From the NCBI GenBank assembly GCA_000421325.1, contig ATWQ01000001.1, positions 146,011-210,010 of the forward strand: 64,000 nt of DNA, given 5' to 3'. The DNA comes from an alpha proteobacterium SCGC AAA536-K22. Its GTDB lineage: Bacteria > Pseudomonadota > Alphaproteobacteria > Puniceispirillales > Marisalimonadaceae. Below the pieces are notes generated by a model, which did no database searches, had not been told where the DNA came from, and saw only the letters and a list, made by a program, of their open reading frames with translations. This document shows, piece by piece, positions 21,326 to 33,629 of the stretch. Each line of letters opens with the position of its first letter. Position 1 is the stretch's first letter. The translations under genes were made by a program, and so were the position numbers.

Positions 21326-21377
21326 GATATTAAAAGATCTTTTTTGTCATATTATAAAAGTTTACCAAAATTTACGT

Positions 21378-23888
21378 TTATTTTTTTTTAACAGATTTCT
21401 TTTTTGTTCTGGGAGGTTTTGCAGCTTTTGCAATAATTAACTCGATTGCTTGATCAAGATTAATCTCTTCTAATGAAATAGATTTTGGAAGAGTAGCCCT
21501 GATTTTATTATATTCAACGTAAGGTCCAAATCTTCCGGATTTAGCTAATACCTTTCCGTTGCCATCAGGATGATCTCCTAAAACCTTTCCTAGCTTTTCG
21601 CTGTTTTCACCTATTAAAACTACAGCATGATTTAAGCCTATATTTATAACAGTTTCGTCAGCTGGTATGCTTATAAAATTAATATCATATTTCAAGTAGG
21701 GACCATATCTTCCAATTCCAGCAGAAATATCTTGGCCTGTTTCTGGATGTTTGCCTATCAATCTTGGTAAAGAGAGAAATGCAAGAGCTTTTTGAAGATC
21801 AATTCCTTTAGCTTCTACTAATTTTGGAATACTAGTTCTTTTAGGTTTCTTTTCGTCACCTAATTGAAGATAAATACCGTAGGGTCCTTTTTTTATAATC
21901 GCGTTTAAACCACTTTCAGGGTCAATACCTAAAATGCCATCATCATTTGGCATAAAAGTACTATTAGCATCATTCTCCTCGTTTTGATTGCTTGCAATTT
22001 GCTTTGTGAATTTACATTCAGGATAATTTGAGCATCCTATGAAAGCACCGTATTTTCCTAGTTCCAAACCCAATTTTCCATTAGAACAAGTAGGACATTT
22101 TTTATTAGGTTCACCGTTTTGAGTTAAATCTTCTTTAGGAAAAAATAAATCAGAGAGTTCGTTTTCAAGAGCTTCAAGGATCTTATCTCTTTCTAATTCA
22201 GACATTTTATTTAAATGTGGTTTAAACCCATCCCAAAATTCTTCTAATAATTTCTTATAGTTTAATTTTCCGTCAGATACTTTATCTAACTTTTTTTCAA
22301 GATCAGCAGTGAAATCGTATTCTATATATTGACCAAAGAAATTGTTTAAAAAGGCGGTGAGTATCCTTCCTCTTTCTTGAGGTATATGTTTACCTTTTTC
22401 TTTTTCAACATAACTTCGGTTTATAAGTACTTGAAGTATAGAAGCATACGTAGAGGGTCTTCCGATACCTAACTCTTCCATTTTTTTAATAAGACTTGCA
22501 TCTGTAAATCTAGGTGGAGGTTGAGTGAAATGTTGTTCTCCGTCAGCTTTTTCTAAATCAACATCTTCATTTTCAACTAATTTAGGTAATATTTTATCAT
22601 CTTCTCTATCTCTATAAACAAAAAAGCCTGGAAAATATACTTGTGATCCGTTGGCTCTAAAAATAATACTCATATCTTTATTTGAAATATCAGCGGCAGT
22701 TTCGTCTAATTCAGCTGATTGCATTTGACTTGAAATTGTTCTTTTCCAAATTAATTCATAAAGTTTTAATTGTTCATTATCTAGGTATTGCGACATATTT
22801 TCTGGGTCACGTGAAATTGAAGTAGGTCTAATAGCCTCATGAGCTTCCTGGGCATTTGCCGCTTTAGATTTATATACCCGTGGTGTTTGAGGAATATAAT
22901 CTTTACCATGTCGATTTGTAATTTCATTTCGTAATTCATCAATAGCTTGAGAGCTTAATTGAACGCCATCTGTTCTCATATAAGTTATCAAACCAGTTGT
23001 TTCACTACCAATGTTTATACCTTCATATAATTTTTGAGCTATTCTCATTGTTCTTGACGCACCAAAGCCTAATTTGTTTGAAGCTTCTTGCTGAAGTGTT
23101 GATGTCGTAAAAGGTGCTAAGGGATTTCTTTTAACGCGTTTAGTTTCAATTTTAGATATATTAAACGAAGATTTTCTAATTTTGTCTAATGCTTGATTAG
23201 CAGCATCTTCATTTTTAAGATCCATCTTCGCTAATTTTTTATTATCAAAAACATTCAACTTTGCTGAGAAATTTTCATTGTTATTTTTTAAAAATATAGA
23301 AGATATTGACCAATATTCTTCAACATTAAACTTTTCAATCTCAATTTCTCTTTCACATATAAGCTTCAATGCAACAGACTGTACTCTACCAGCAGATTTT
23401 GAACCTGGAAGTTTCCGCCATAGTATTGGAGAGATTGAAAAACCGATTAGATGATCTAAAGCCCTCCTAGCTAAATAAGCCTCAACTAATTCTGTATTAA
23501 TTTCTCTTGGTTTTTTCATTGCGTCAAGAACAGCATTTTTAGTTATTTCGTTAAAAACAACTCTCTCAACTGGTTTTTCCATAATAGTTTTTTTTGAATT
23601 TAAAATTTCTTTTAAATGCCAACTTATAGCTTCTCCTTCTCTATCAGGATCTGTAGCCAGAATTAAACTATCAGCTGATTTCAATTCTCCAATAATTTCC
23701 TTAACAACTTTTTCTTTATCTTTATGCATCTCCCATGACATTTTAAAGTTATCATTAGGAAGTACTGCTCCATCCTTAGATGGTAAATCTCTTATATGGC
23801 CAACAGACGCAATTACTTTATAATCACTACCAAGATATTTATTAATAGTTTGTGCTTTTGCTGGAGATTCAACTATTACTAACTTCAT
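21378..23888 (-). CDS. topA: DNA topoisomerase I
   Basis: MKLVIVESPAKAQTINKYLG, TDPDREGEAI, ITYMRTDG, C-terminal zinc finger and Lys-rich tail. Confidence 0.98.
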   Translation of the reverse strand: MKLVIVESPAKAQTINKYLGSDYKVIASVGHIRDLPSKDGAVLPNDNFKMSWEMHKDKEKVVKEIIGELKSADSLILATDPDREGEAISWHLKEILNSKKTIMEKPVERVVFNEITKNAVLDAMKKPREINTELVEAYLARRALDHLIGFSISPILWRKLPGSKSAGRVQSVALKLICEREIEIEKFNVEEYWSISSIFLKNNNENFSAKLNVFDNKKLAKMDLKNEDAANQALDKIRKSSFNISKIETKRVKRNPLAPFTTSTLQQEASNKLGFGASRTMRIAQKLYEGINIGSETTGLITYMRTDGVQLSSQAIDELRNEITNRHGKDYIPQTPRVYKSKAANAQEAHEAIRPTSISRDPENMSQYLDNEQLKLYELIWKRTISSQMQSAELDETAADISNKDMSIIFRANGSQVYFPGFFVYRDREDDKILPKLVENEDVDLEKADGEQHFTQPPPRFTDASLIKKMEELGIGRPSTYASILQVLINRSYVEKEKGKHIPQERGRILTAFLNNFFGQYIEYDFTADLEKKLDKVSDGKLNYKKLLEEFWDGFKPHLNKMSELERDKILEALENELSDLFFPKEDLTQNGEPNKKCPTCSNGKLGLELGKYGAFIGCSNYPECKFTKQIASNQNEENDANSTFMPNDDGILGIDPESGLNAIIKKGPYGIYLQLGDEKKPKRTSIPKLVEAKGIDLQKALAFLSLPRLIGKHPETGQDISAGIGRYGPYLKYDINFISIPADETVINIGLNHAVVLIGENSEKLGKVLGDHPDGNGKVLAKSGRFGPYVEYNKIRATLPKSISLEEINLDQAIELIIAKAAKPPRTKKKSVKKK

Positions 23889-23977
23889 TTATAAGGAGCC
23901 TTAAATCTATTAAACTTAAAATTCTATTATTTTAGTGCAGATAACATTACTTTTACTAAATAACAATAAATATGTTT

Positions 23978-24607
23978 TTATATTTTAGCTTCTGATCGAT
24001 TTAGTATTCTCTTTATATTTTCTCTATGTTGTAAATAACAAATTGAAGAAATTAAAAGAGAAGCAACAAAAAATGAATTTTCAGAAGATAAAAAAAACAT
24101 TAAAATTGGTACGAAAAAATATGAAACTAATGCTGACATAGAGCTTATTTTGAATAATTTTGCAATTAAAGCCCATATCAAAAGTGCTGTTAATCCAACA
24201 AATAAATTAAGAAAAAGTATAACCCCAAATCCAGTTGCTACCCCTTTTCCACCTTTAAAATATAACCAGATTGGAAAACAATGTCCTATTACTGCAGATA
24301 TGGCAACTACAGCTTCAAAAGACTTAATATCATTGCTAAAGGTAAACGGTATATAATTTAAAGATAACTTAACAAGATAGATAGCAAGCGCACCCTTTAT
24401 ACCATCTAGAATTAATGTTAAGAGAGCTAATTTTTTGTTTCCAGTTCTCAAAACGTTTGTTGCACCAATATTTCCACTACCTATATCTCTTATATCTCCT
24501 AATCCAGATATTTTAGTGAGTATTAAACCAAATGGTATAGATCCTATAAAATATCCAAATAGGAAAAAAGTTGTCAAAAAAATTATGTAACTATGTTCTA
24601 AAGTCAT
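23978..24607 (-). CDS. plsY: acyl-phosphate glycerol-3-phosphate acyltransferase
   Basis: GYFIGSIPFGLILTK, DIGSGNIGATNVLR, FKGGKGVATGFG. Confidence 0.97.
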   Translation of the reverse strand: MTLEHSYIIFLTTFFLFGYFIGSIPFGLILTKISGLGDIRDIGSGNIGATNVLRTGNKKLALLTLILDGIKGALAIYLVKLSLNYIPFTFSNDIKSFEAVVAISAVIGHCFPIWLYFKGGKGVATGFGVILFLNLFVGLTALLIWALIAKLFKISSMSALVSYFFVPILMFFLSSENSFFVASLLISSICYLQHRENIKRILNRSEAKI

Positions 24608-25929
24608 TTTATAATTTTATCTTTAAACATTTGGCTGATATAGGCTGCTTGACCATTTATAAAAGTACCTAGAATTTTTCCATTGATTTTTCTAAAATCA
24701 AAAGGTGTAGGGCTGGTCTTTAAATTATTCTGATTTATCATATCAGGAAAATTCTCATCAAAAATTATAAATTCAGCAAGTTTGTCTTTTTCTAAACTTG
24801 GTTTTTTCATATTAAGAACATTTGCTGGATTAATAGTTAATAAGGATATAGCCTTATTTAAGTCAATAATTTTTTTATGTACTAACTCTAATGTCATTAC
24901 AAACAACGTTTCTATTCCAGATGCACCAATTGACGCGGCTGAAAAAGGCTGTACTTTTGTATCTTTTGATCGAGCTCTATGATCAGAAGCAATAGCATCA
25001 ATTGTTCCGTCTTGAATTCCTTCAATTACAGCTAACCGGTCATCTTCAATTCTTAAAGGAGGAGATAATTTAAACGCGGTATTATAACTTAATAAAGAAG
25101 TCTCATTTAAAGAAAAATAGGGAGGTGCAGTATCACAGGTGATTTTTAAACCGGCTTTTTTAGCTTCTCTAATTACATTAATTGAATCTCGTGTAGATAC
25201 ATGGGCGACATGATAATTAACTCCTGTTAATTTAGCCAATCTTATATCTCTTTCGATTATAATAACTTCTGCACAAGATGGGATGCCAATTAACCCTAGA
25301 CGGGTAGAAATTTCACCTTCATTCATTTCACCATTAATTAATGTGGTTGATGCTTTATTTAGACCTGATAAATCTTCATCTTCTGCATGTTGAATAATAG
25401 GACGATTAATCATTGCTGCATAACTCATTAAACGTCTCATAACTAAACTATTTTTTATACTTTTGTTTCCATTTGTAAAACCGATTGCTCCCATTTCTGA
25501 CATAAGGCCAATTTCGCTCATTTCTAAACCTTGATCATCTTTGGTAGCTGCACCATAGACATTCACTTTAGGAAGTTTAGAGTTCTCAGATTGTCTTTTA
25601 ATGTGATCTATTATTGATGGATTATTCAATTTGGGAGTCTGATTTGGAAGAATGACCATTGATGTAATACCATTCTCCGCTGCAATTTTTTGAGTGGATA
25701 CTAAATTCTCAGTTTTCCCAATGTTAACACGCATGTCTATGATGCCAGGTGTCATAGTTAATCCATCACAATCATAGATATCAATTTGATTATTTTGTTT
25801 TAAAACTTCAGTTTGGAAGTCTTTAGAAATTGAAAAAATCTTATTTTTATGAATAACAACATCTGATATTTCATTTAAATTTGTTGCGGGATTCAATAAT
25901 TTGATTGATTTGAAAATCGTATATGTCAT
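24604..25929 (-). CDS. pyrC: dihydroorotase
   Basis: amidohydrolase; HVSTRDSI, SDHRARS; overlaps plsY by 4 nt and follows pyrB. Confidence 0.9.
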   Translation of the reverse strand: MTYTIFKSIKLLNPATNLNEISDVVIHKNKIFSISKDFQTEVLKQNNQIDIYDCDGLTMTPGIIDMRVNIGKTENLVSTQKIAAENGITSMVILPNQTPKLNNPSIIDHIKRQSENSKLPKVNVYGAATKDDQGLEMSEIGLMSEMGAIGFTNGNKSIKNSLVMRRLMSYAAMINRPIIQHAEDEDLSGLNKASTTLINGEMNEGEISTRLGLIGIPSCAEVIIIERDIRLAKLTGVNYHVAHVSTRDSINVIREAKKAGLKITCDTAPPYFSLNETSLLSYNTAFKLSPPLRIEDDRLAVIEGIQDGTIDAIASDHRARSKDTKVQPFSAASIGASGIETLFVMTLELVHKKIIDLNKAISLLTINPANVLNMKKPSLEKDKLAEFIIFDENFPDMINQNNLKTSPTPFDFRKINGKILGTFINGQAAYISQMFKDKIIK

Positions 25930-25931
25930 CT

Positions 25932-26915
25932 TTAATTTTTTAGAATTTCATTTTTTGTATTATTTAAAGCTTCAATGATAGACATTCTTACTGCAACACC
26001 CATTTCAACTTGAGTTTTAATTAAACTTCTATTTGAATCGTCCGCCAGTGCAGATGCAATTTCCACACCTCTGTTCATAGGACCAGGATGCATAATTACT
26101 GCATTAGGGCTAGCTAAAGCAAGCTTTGTTTCATCAAGGCCAAAAAACTTAAAATATTCTCTCTCTGAGGGATTTTCAGTTCCAGACATTCTTTCATTTT
26201 GCAAACGTAAAAGCATAACAACATCAGCGCCTTTTATACCCATTTTCATATCATAAAAACATTTTACACCTAAATTTTCTAAATTTGAGGGCATTAATGT
26301 AGATGGTGCAACACACCTAACGTCTGCACCCATTATTGTCAATAAATGTATATTTGATCGGGCTACTCTACTATTCGTTATATCTCCACAAATACTGATC
26401 TTTAAGCCTTCTAGATATCCTACTCTTCTTTTTATTGTGAGTGCGTCAAGCAATGCTTGAGTAGGATGTTCATGTCTTCCATCACCAGCATTAATAATGC
26501 TACAATTTAAATAATTTGCAAATAATAGTGGAGCACCACTATGAGGGTGCCTTACTATTAACAAATCTGGCTTCATAGCATTTAGTGTGCTTGCAGTATC
26601 TAGTAAACTTTCTCCTTTTTTAATGGATGAATTAATAAGGGATATATTAATTACTTCAGCTCCAAGCCTTCTTGCAGCAAGTTCAAATGATACTCTTGTA
26701 CGGGTTGAGTTCTCAAAAAAAACATTAAGGACCACGTAACCTTGAAGAGTTTTTGTATTGCTGTGTTTATCTAAATTTGCAAAATAATCGGCTCTATCAA
26801 TCAGATTTTGAATTTCAGACTTTTTCATTCCCTCAATGGCTAACAGATGATTTGATGATAGTTTTACAGGAGAGGAAAGAAAGCTTTCAGTTTTATTATT
26901 TAATAATTCATTCAT
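25932..26915 (-). CDS. pyrB: aspartate carbamoyltransferase catalytic subunit
   Basis: [37 protein letters not shown]. Confidence 0.97.
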   Translation of the reverse strand: MNELLNNKTESFLSSPVKLSSNHLLAIEGMKKSEIQNLIDRADYFANLDKHSNTKTLQGYVVLNVFFENSTRTRVSFELAARRLGAEVINISLINSSIKKGESLLDTASTLNAMKPDLLIVRHPHSGAPLLFANYLNCSIINAGDGRHEHPTQALLDALTIKRRVGYLEGLKISICGDITNSRVARSNIHLLTIMGADVRCVAPSTLMPSNLENLGVKCFYDMKMGIKGADVVMLLRLQNERMSGTENPSEREYFKFFGLDETKLALASPNAVIMHPGPMNRGVEIASALADDSNRSLIKTQVEMGVAVRMSIIEALNNTKNEILKN

Positions 26916-26928
26916 TAAAAATATCCTA

Positions 26929-27396
26929 TTACATCTTTTTTTGTAATCCGTCTAGTGCAGTTTGTAATATCCAACATGCTGCAAGTTGATCTGTTCTAGA
27001 ACTTCTTTTCTTTCTTGTCATATCTTCATTTATCATAGGTCTTTCCACAGCCATTGTAGACATTCTTTCATCTTGAAAGAAAATTGGAAAATCATTAACC
27101 ACTAAAATACTCCTTGTAAAATCTCTAACAGAATCACACCTTGGCCCTATACTTCCATCCATATTTAAAGGCCAACCCATTACTAAACCTGCAATATCGT
27201 AATGGTTAGCAATTAATATTAACTCATTTATATCAGAGCTTATTTTTTTTCGTTTAATGGTCGTTATTGGGGAAGCAACAGTTAAATCTGTATTACTCAC
27301 AGCAACTCCAATGGTTTTTTTTCCTGGATCAATACCTATAAGTCTTTTTTTAGGCAAAATATTTAAGAAAAATTCATCAAGCTTGAAGATAGGCAT
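26929..27396 (-). CDS. ruvX: Holliday junction resolvase RuvX/YqgF
   Basis: [31 protein letters not shown]; internal ATG (27396) is a likelier start than 27438. Confidence 0.92.
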   Translation of the reverse strand: MPIFKLDEFFLNILPKKRLIGIDPGKKTIGVAVSNTDLTVASPITTIKRKKISSDINELILIANHYDIAGLVMGWPLNMDGSIGPRCDSVRDFTRSILVVNDFPIFFQDERMSTMAVERPMINEDMTRKKRSSRTDQLAACWILQTALDGLQKKM

Positions 27397-27456
27397 AATT
27401 GATGCTAACAGAAATCTAAAAAAAATAAAAATTATCAATCCAATGAAGGATTAAAA

Positions 27457-27759
27457 ATGTCCAACAAAAATACAATCGTTGATATTCCAACTGTAAACAA
27501 AATAGCTAGATTATCTCGTTTAGATATTCCAGAAGCTAGTAAACAAAGTCTGACCAATGATTTAAACAATATATTAGGTTTTGTAGCTCAATTAGAAGAA
27601 GTTGATACTTCAGACGTAAAACCCTTAGCTTCAGTAACTGGACACAGGTTACCTCTTAGAAGCGATGAAGTAACAGACGGAAACATTGAAGATTTAGTTT
27701 TAAAAAATGCTCCTGAAAGTTCCAGTGGATTTTTTGTTGTTCCAAAGGTAATTGAATAA
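27457..27759 (+). CDS. gatC: Asp-tRNA(Asn)/Glu-tRNA(Gln) amidotransferase subunit C
   Basis: [37 protein letters not shown]. Confidence 0.97.
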   Translation: MSNKNTIVDIPTVNKIARLSRLDIPEASKQSLTNDLNNILGFVAQLEEVDTSDVKPLASVTGHRLPLRSDEVTDGNIEDLVLKNAPESSSGFFVVPKVIE

Positions 27760-29222
27760 TGTCTGATTTACTTAAGTTTGATTTATTAAGCGCATCTATT
27801 GCTCTTAAGAATAAAGAATTTTCTTCATTAGAATTGACTAATGCTTATTTTGAAGCAATTGAAAAAACATCAGCTTTAGGAGCTTATTTAGAAATTATAA
27901 AAGATCATTCTATGAATATGGCTAAAGCATCAGATAAAAATATTAATAATGGAACATCAAGACCTCTTGAAGGTCTTCCGATAGGTGTAAAAGACATGTT
28001 TTGTACTAAAGACATAAAAACTACTGCATCTTCAAAAATACTTGAAAACTTTTGTCCTACTTATGAAAGTACTGTTACTCAAAATCTTTGGGATGACGGA
28101 GCGGTTATGTTAGGTAAATTATCTTGTGATGAGTTTGCAATGGGATCTAGTAATGAAACAGCAGCTAAAGGAAATGTTGTTAACCCATGGCTAAAAAATA
28201 GTAAAATGTCTCCAGGAGGATCATCTGGCGGGTCAGCTGCAGCAGTGGCTTCAAGGTCAGCACTTGCTGCTACTGGTACAGATACAGGTGGATCAATCCG
28301 GCAACCAGCAGCATTTTGCGGGGTTACTGGTTTGAAACCTACTTATGGTCGATGCTCCAGATGGGGAATAGTTGCATTTTCTTCTTCTTTAGATCAAGCA
28401 GGGCCACTGACAAGGACAGTAAGCGATGCTGCTCTCATGCTTAACTCTATGGCTGGGTATGACAAAAAAGATTCAACCTCGGCTAATTTAGAAATGCCTG
28501 ATTTAATAAATTACTTAGATAAAGGTATTAAAGGAAAAAAAATAGGCATACCCAAAGAATATACTCAAGACGGTATTTCTCAGGATATTGTTAAATTTTA
28601 TGAAAAATCAATCAATTGGTTAAAGGAATCTGGAGCTGAGATATTGCCTGTTTCTTTACCGCATACAAAGTACGCTTTACCTGTTTATTATATAATAGCC
28701 CCTGCAGAAGCATCTAGTAATTTAGCTAGATATGATGGTGTAAGATATGGAAAAAGAAATGAAGCTGCAAGTTTAGATGAGATGTATGAAATTACACGTG
28801 GAAATGGTTTTGGTGAAGAAGTAAAAAGAAGGATAATGATTGGAACTTATGTCTTATCGTCTGGATATTATGACGCATATTACCTTAAGGCTCAAAAAGT
28901 TAGGAGGTTGATAAAAGAAGATTTTGATAATGTTTTTGAAGAAGTTGATTATATTTTAACTCCATCAACACCAACAACATCTTTTGAACTAGGACAAAAA
29001 CAAGATCCTCTGACTATGTACTTAAATGATATATTTACTGTCCCAGCAAGCTTGGCAGGATTGCCAGGGATATCCTTACCTATTGGTTTAGATAAATCAG
29101 GCCTGCCAATAGGAATACAATTAATTGCAAACTCTTTTGATGAGCCAGGTTTAATAAGTACTGCAAGAGCTCTAGAAAGAAGTGCAGAATTTAACTTTAT
29201 ACCTGACGGAGCTGCTACATGA
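27759..29222 (+). CDS. gatA: Asp-tRNA(Asn)/Glu-tRNA(Gln) amidotransferase subunit A
   Basis: amidase signature [26 protein letters not shown]. Confidence 0.98.
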   Translation: MSDLLKFDLLSASIALKNKEFSSLELTNAYFEAIEKTSALGAYLEIIKDHSMNMAKASDKNINNGTSRPLEGLPIGVKDMFCTKDIKTTASSKILENFCPTYESTVTQNLWDDGAVMLGKLSCDEFAMGSSNETAAKGNVVNPWLKNSKMSPGGSSGGSAAAVASRSALAATGTDTGGSIRQPAAFCGVTGLKPTYGRCSRWGIVAFSSSLDQAGPLTRTVSDAALMLNSMAGYDKKDSTSANLEMPDLINYLDKGIKGKKIGIPKEYTQDGISQDIVKFYEKSINWLKESGAEILPVSLPHTKYALPVYYIIAPAEASSNLARYDGVRYGKRNEAASLDEMYEITRGNGFGEEVKRRIMIGTYVLSSGYYDAYYLKAQKVRRLIKEDFDNVFEEVDYILTPSTPTTSFELGQKQDPLTMYLNDIFTVPASLAGLPGISLPIGLDKSGLPIGIQLIANSFDEPGLISTARALERSAEFNFIPDGAAT

Positions 29223-30691
29223 GTGAAACTGGAATTTTAAAACCAGGTCATATTAATGGAGAGACTGGAACATGGGAAATGGTTATTGGTTTGGAAATAC
29301 ATGCGCAAATTTCGAGTAAATCTAAGTTATTTTCTGGAGCTTCTGCTTCTTTTGGAGCTGAAGCTAATTCGAATGTATCTTTAGTTGATGCAGCAATGCC
29401 AGGAATGTTACCAGTAATTAACGAGTTTTGCATTGAGCAGGCGGTTAAAACTGGATTAGCGCTAAACGCAAAAATCAACAACGTTTCGGTTTTTGACAGA
29501 AAAAATTACTTTTATGCTGACTTGCCACAGGGATATCAAATTAGTCAGTTCACAAAACCAATAGTTGGGGAAGGTGAGATTATAATTGATTTAGATAATG
29601 GTAAACAAACAACTATAGGCATTGAACGTTTACATCTTGAACAAGATGCAGGAAAATCTCTTCATGATCAGCACCCTAGCAAATCTTTTATTGATTTGAA
29701 TAGAACAGGCGTAGCTTTAATGGAAATTGTATCTAAACCCGATATCAGATCTCCTCAAGAAGCAGGTGCCTACGTGAAAAAAATTAGATCTATTTTAAGA
29801 TACGTTGGAGCGTGTGATGGAAACATGGAAGAAGGTTCGCTAAGGGCAGACTGCAATGTTTCAGTAAGGAAATCAGGGGAAGAGTTTGGAACAAGATGTG
29901 AAATAAAAAACTTAAATTCTATTAGATTTATAATTCAAGCAATTCAATCTGAAGCTGAAAGACAAGTCGATATTCTTGAATCAGGTGGTAAAATAAATCA
30001 GGAAACAAGACTTTTTGATACATCTACAGGAGAAACCAGATCTATGAGAAGTAAAGAAGATGCTCATGACTATAGATATTTTCCAGATCCAGATCTGTTA
30101 CCTCTGGAATTTAGTGATAGTTGGGTCCAAGAAATTAAAAAAACACTTCCTGAACTCCCTGACTCACTAAAAAAAAGATTAGTCAACGATTTTGAAATAA
30201 CTCCCTACGACGCTTCAATTTTAGTAGAAGAAAAAGATTATGTTGATTTTTACCAAAAGGCAGCAAAGGGCCAAGATGGAAAGTTAACAGCTAATTGGAT
30301 GATTACAGAACTTTTTGGTGCATTAAAAAAAGAAAATCTAACATTGTCTAATAGTCCTATTTCTCCTGAAAATCTTGGTAAGCTAGTCTCTTTGATTTCT
30401 AAGGGTACAATTTCTGGTAAAATAGCAAAAGATGTCTTTGTAGAAATGATGACAAGTAAAAATTCTCCATCAGATATTGTAAAAGATAAAGGCCTAGAAC
30501 AAGTTTCTGATGACACAGAAATTTTAAAATTAATAGATAAAGTTATTTCAGAAAATAAGGATAAAGTTAATGATTATTTAGGTGGTAAGGACAAGCTTTT
30601 TGGTTTCTTTGTAGGTCAAGTTATGAAGTTATCTCAAGGAAAAGCAAATCCAGGTATAGTAAATAATCTACTTAAGGAAAAATTAAAGTAA
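29219..30691 (+). CDS. gatB: Asp-tRNA(Asn)/Glu-tRNA(Gln) amidotransferase subunit B
   Basis: [39 protein letters not shown]. Confidence 0.98.
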   Translation: MSETGILKPGHINGETGTWEMVIGLEIHAQISSKSKLFSGASASFGAEANSNVSLVDAAMPGMLPVINEFCIEQAVKTGLALNAKINNVSVFDRKNYFYADLPQGYQISQFTKPIVGEGEIIIDLDNGKQTTIGIERLHLEQDAGKSLHDQHPSKSFIDLNRTGVALMEIVSKPDIRSPQEAGAYVKKIRSILRYVGACDGNMEEGSLRADCNVSVRKSGEEFGTRCEIKNLNSIRFIIQAIQSEAERQVDILESGGKINQETRLFDTSTGETRSMRSKEDAHDYRYFPDPDLLPLEFSDSWVQEIKKTLPELPDSLKKRLVNDFEITPYDASILVEEKDYVDFYQKAAKGQDGKLTANWMITELFGALKKENLTLSNSPISPENLGKLVSLISKGTISGKIAKDVFVEMMTSKNSPSDIVKDKGLEQVSDDTEILKLIDKVISENKDKVNDYLGGKDKLFGFFVGQVMKLSQGKANPGIVNNLLKEKLK

Positions 30692-30698
30692 TTTATAA

Positions 30699-31610
30699 TT
30701 AAGCTTTAATTTTCGACTTCCAGTTAGCTAAAATAATAGCCATCAAAATTGAAATGAATCCTATACCTAATTTAAAAGTTATTTCTTCATTAAGTATAAT
30801 CGATCCAAGCAAAATAGCTGTCAAAGGATTAAACCCAAGGGATATTGCGGCCTGAGTTGGAGATATTAATTGTAGTGCCTTTCCCCAGCAATACATCATT
30901 ACAACTCCTCCTGGAATGATTAACATTAACAAAGCAGCAGCTTCAAATTTATTTATTTCTAAAAGACTTATAATTGCATTACCAAAAATCATGGATATTA
31001 TCAAATTAAGTATTGTACCTATTAAAATGACAAAAATCATTACAGGTATATTTCCATATTTTTTTAAATACTTACCTGAAAAGACTGTAAAGCATGACGC
31101 TGATAAAACACCAATCATCATCAAAAAATCACCTTTTAAGGTGTCCTGGAAGTTGTTATCAACTCTTTCTGACATACAAAATGATACCCCTAAAATAGCA
31201 AGCAGAACAGCTAATGATTTATTGAGTGTGATTTTTTCAATATTAAAGAAATAAGCAATTATTATTGTACATAAAGGCATAGTAGCATAGAGCAACCCTG
31301 CTCTTGCAGCAGTTGTATGCTCTAGACCTAAAGCCATAAAATTTGGAAATAAAGTGATCATAGCCAAACCAAGAAAACACATAGGAATTAAGTCTGCTTT
31401 AGAAAATTTTTTGTTAATATAAACAGATATAGATAGTAAAAATAGAATTAAACCAGTCAAACCATAACGTAAAAAGCTTAATGTAAATGGGTCAATGCTA
31501 TCAACAACATATCTTGTAAATACAAATGTAGACCCTCCTAACATTGCAGATAAAGAAGCAAAAAATGATCCTAGTAGTAGAGTTTTAAGAATTGTTTTAT
31601 CTTTATTCAT
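30699..31610 (-). CDS. EamA/DMT family transporter
   Basis: about ten hydrophobic segments; 'FLRYGLTGLILF', 'AAISLGFNPLTAILLGSIILNEEIT'. Confidence 0.9.
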   Translation of the reverse strand: MNKDKTILKTLLLGSFFASLSAMLGGSTFVFTRYVVDSIDPFTLSFLRYGLTGLILFLLSISVYINKKFSKADLIPMCFLGLAMITLFPNFMALGLEHTTAARAGLLYATMPLCTIIIAYFFNIEKITLNKSLAVLLAILGVSFCMSERVDNNFQDTLKGDFLMMIGVLSASCFTVFSGKYLKKYGNIPVMIFVILIGTILNLIISMIFGNAIISLLEINKFEAAALLMLIIPGGVVMMYCWGKALQLISPTQAAISLGFNPLTAILLGSIILNEEITFKLGIGFISILMAIILANWKSKIKA

Positions 31611-31694
31611 TACAGATTTTCTTATAAGTTGTTACGAGGATATGAGTTTAAAATTAACCTAATACAACTTTTAACAAATAAAGATAATATTATT

Positions 31695-32675
31695 ATGAAA
31701 AAAAATAAATTAGGAAGAACAGGATTAAATATATCGCAGGTTATACTTGGAGGAGGTTGGGTAGGAGGGCTCTTTATTGATCCAAAGTATGAAGTTATGG
31801 AAAAAGCTATCGAATTTTCACTTAAATCAGGGATTAACTGGATTGATACAGCAGAGAGTTACAGTGACGGGCAGTCTGAGAAAAATATTGGAGACTTGTT
31901 AAGTTCACTTTCAAGTGAAAACAAGTTACATGTTTCTTCGAAAGCTAGAATAGATCCTGCAAGTGCAGAAACATTTGAATCCCAGTTGGATAGAAAATTA
32001 GATAATAGCCTTAAAAGATTAAAATTGGATAAATTAGAATTATATCAATTACATAATAAAATAACCATTCACGAAAGCACTGACACCTTAACGTCTGCTC
32101 AAATTTTAAAGACAAATAGTGTTTCTGACATCATGGAAAAAATTAAAGAAGATGGTAGGGTAGATAACATTGGACTTACTGGTTTAGGAGATACTGTCCC
32201 TATAAGAGAAGTTGTTAATAAGGGTTCTTTTGATACTGCTCAAATATATTATAATCTTTTGAATCCAACAGCTAATTTTAATGAAAAAGGGTTGTGGAAT
32301 GACCACGACTTTTCAGGTTTGATATCAGATTGTCAAAAACAAAACATGGGTATAATGGGTATAAGAATTTTTGCTGCTGGTTTACTTGCAACTGATATAA
32401 GACATGGTAGAGAAATTCCTGTTACTCATGTTATTGATATAAGTGAAGAAGAAAAAAGAGTGAAAAAAATATTTGAACTTGTAGGTGAAGCTTATGTTAA
32501 CAGGGCTCAATTTTCACTCAGGTATGGATTATCAACTAATAATTTGCATTGTGCTGTATTAGGTTTAGCATCATTAGATCATCTTCAAAACTCAATTCAA
32601 GCTGTTGAAATGGGCCCATTACCTAAAGATGTTTTAGATGAAATTTTAAAGCTACAAAAAACAAATTTTATTTGA
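31695..32675 (+). CDS. aldo/keto reductase
   Basis: LGRTGLNISQVILGGGWVGG, WIDTAESYSDGQSE, LYQLHNK; start moved from TTG 31629 to ATG 31695. Confidence 0.93.
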   Translation: MKKNKLGRTGLNISQVILGGGWVGGLFIDPKYEVMEKAIEFSLKSGINWIDTAESYSDGQSEKNIGDLLSSLSSENKLHVSSKARIDPASAETFESQLDRKLDNSLKRLKLDKLELYQLHNKITIHESTDTLTSAQILKTNSVSDIMEKIKEDGRVDNIGLTGLGDTVPIREVVNKGSFDTAQIYYNLLNPTANFNEKGLWNDHDFSGLISDCQKQNMGIMGIRIFAAGLLATDIRHGREIPVTHVIDISEEEKRVKKIFELVGEAYVNRAQFSLRYGLSTNNLHCAVLGLASLDHLQNSIQAVEMGPLPKDVLDEILKLQKTNFI

Positions 32676-32712
32676 GTAAGATTTAATTTAATTCAAATAG
32701 ATTGAGGTATTA

Positions 32713-33627
32713 ATGAAAATATTAATTTTGGGAATAGGTGGTATTGGTGGTTTCTTTGGAGCATATCTTCAACAAAGTGGAGCAGACGTTACTTTTTTAG
32801 TAAGACCTAAAAGAAAAGATTTACTATTAAAAAATGGTCTTAAAGTAATTAGTCCACTAGGAAATCTTAATCTAAAACCTAATTTAGTTTTAGCAAATGA
32901 GCTAAAGCCAATTTATGATATAATATTAATTTCGTGTAAAACATATGACTTAGATCAAGCTATTCTTGATTTAAGACTCACTAAAGGTAAAGGTCTTATT
33001 ATCCCTTTTTTAAATGGTATGACTCACCTGATGAAATTGGATGAGGAGTTTGGAAGTGAAAAAGTTATGGGAGGTGTTGCTCATATCAGTTCAACTATAA
33101 ATGAAGATGGGACAATAGAGCACTTTAGTCAGTTCAAAAAACTTACTTTTGGAAATAGGATATATAATCAAAATTATCTTTTAAAACCTTTTTTAGATGT
33201 TTGTGAAAAAACCAAATTTGACGTTGTTCTTAGTGAAAATATTACTATAGATTTGTGGAAAAAATGGATTTTTATTTCAACCGTTGCAGGAGCAACAACT
33301 CTTTTTAGCTCAACCCTAGGTGAGATTAGCAATCATGAAGTTGGTAAAAAAACTCTTATTGATTTGTATATGGAATGTAGGTCAATAGCTAAATTAAACG
33401 GTTTTAAGATTGATGATAATGAAGCAAATAGTGTTTTAGATAATATTACAGCAGAAGGTTCTCCTATTAAAGCTTCAATGCAAAGAGATGTTGAAAAAAA
33501 CGCCTTTACAGAACATGAAGAGATATTTGGACACTTGATTTCTAAAGCACAAAATTATAATTTTGATAGTCGTATACTGACGTCATGTTATTTAAAAATG
33601 AAGTTATATTACGAAAAATTAATTTAG
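32713..33627 (+). CDS. ketopantoate reductase-like (PanE/ApbA family)
   Basis: ILGIGGIGGFFGAYL, CKTYDLDQAI, KASMQRDVEK. Confidence 0.85.
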   Translation: MKILILGIGGIGGFFGAYLQQSGADVTFLVRPKRKDLLLKNGLKVISPLGNLNLKPNLVLANELKPIYDIILISCKTYDLDQAILDLRLTKGKGLIIPFLNGMTHLMKLDEEFGSEKVMGGVAHISSTINEDGTIEHFSQFKKLTFGNRIYNQNYLLKPFLDVCEKTKFDVVLSENITIDLWKKWIFISTVAGATTLFSSTLGEISNHEVGKKTLIDLYMECRSIAKLNGFKIDDNEANSVLDNITAEGSPIKASMQRDVEKNAFTEHEEIFGHLISKAQNYNFDSRILTSCYLKMKLYYEKLI

Positions 33628-33629
33628 TA

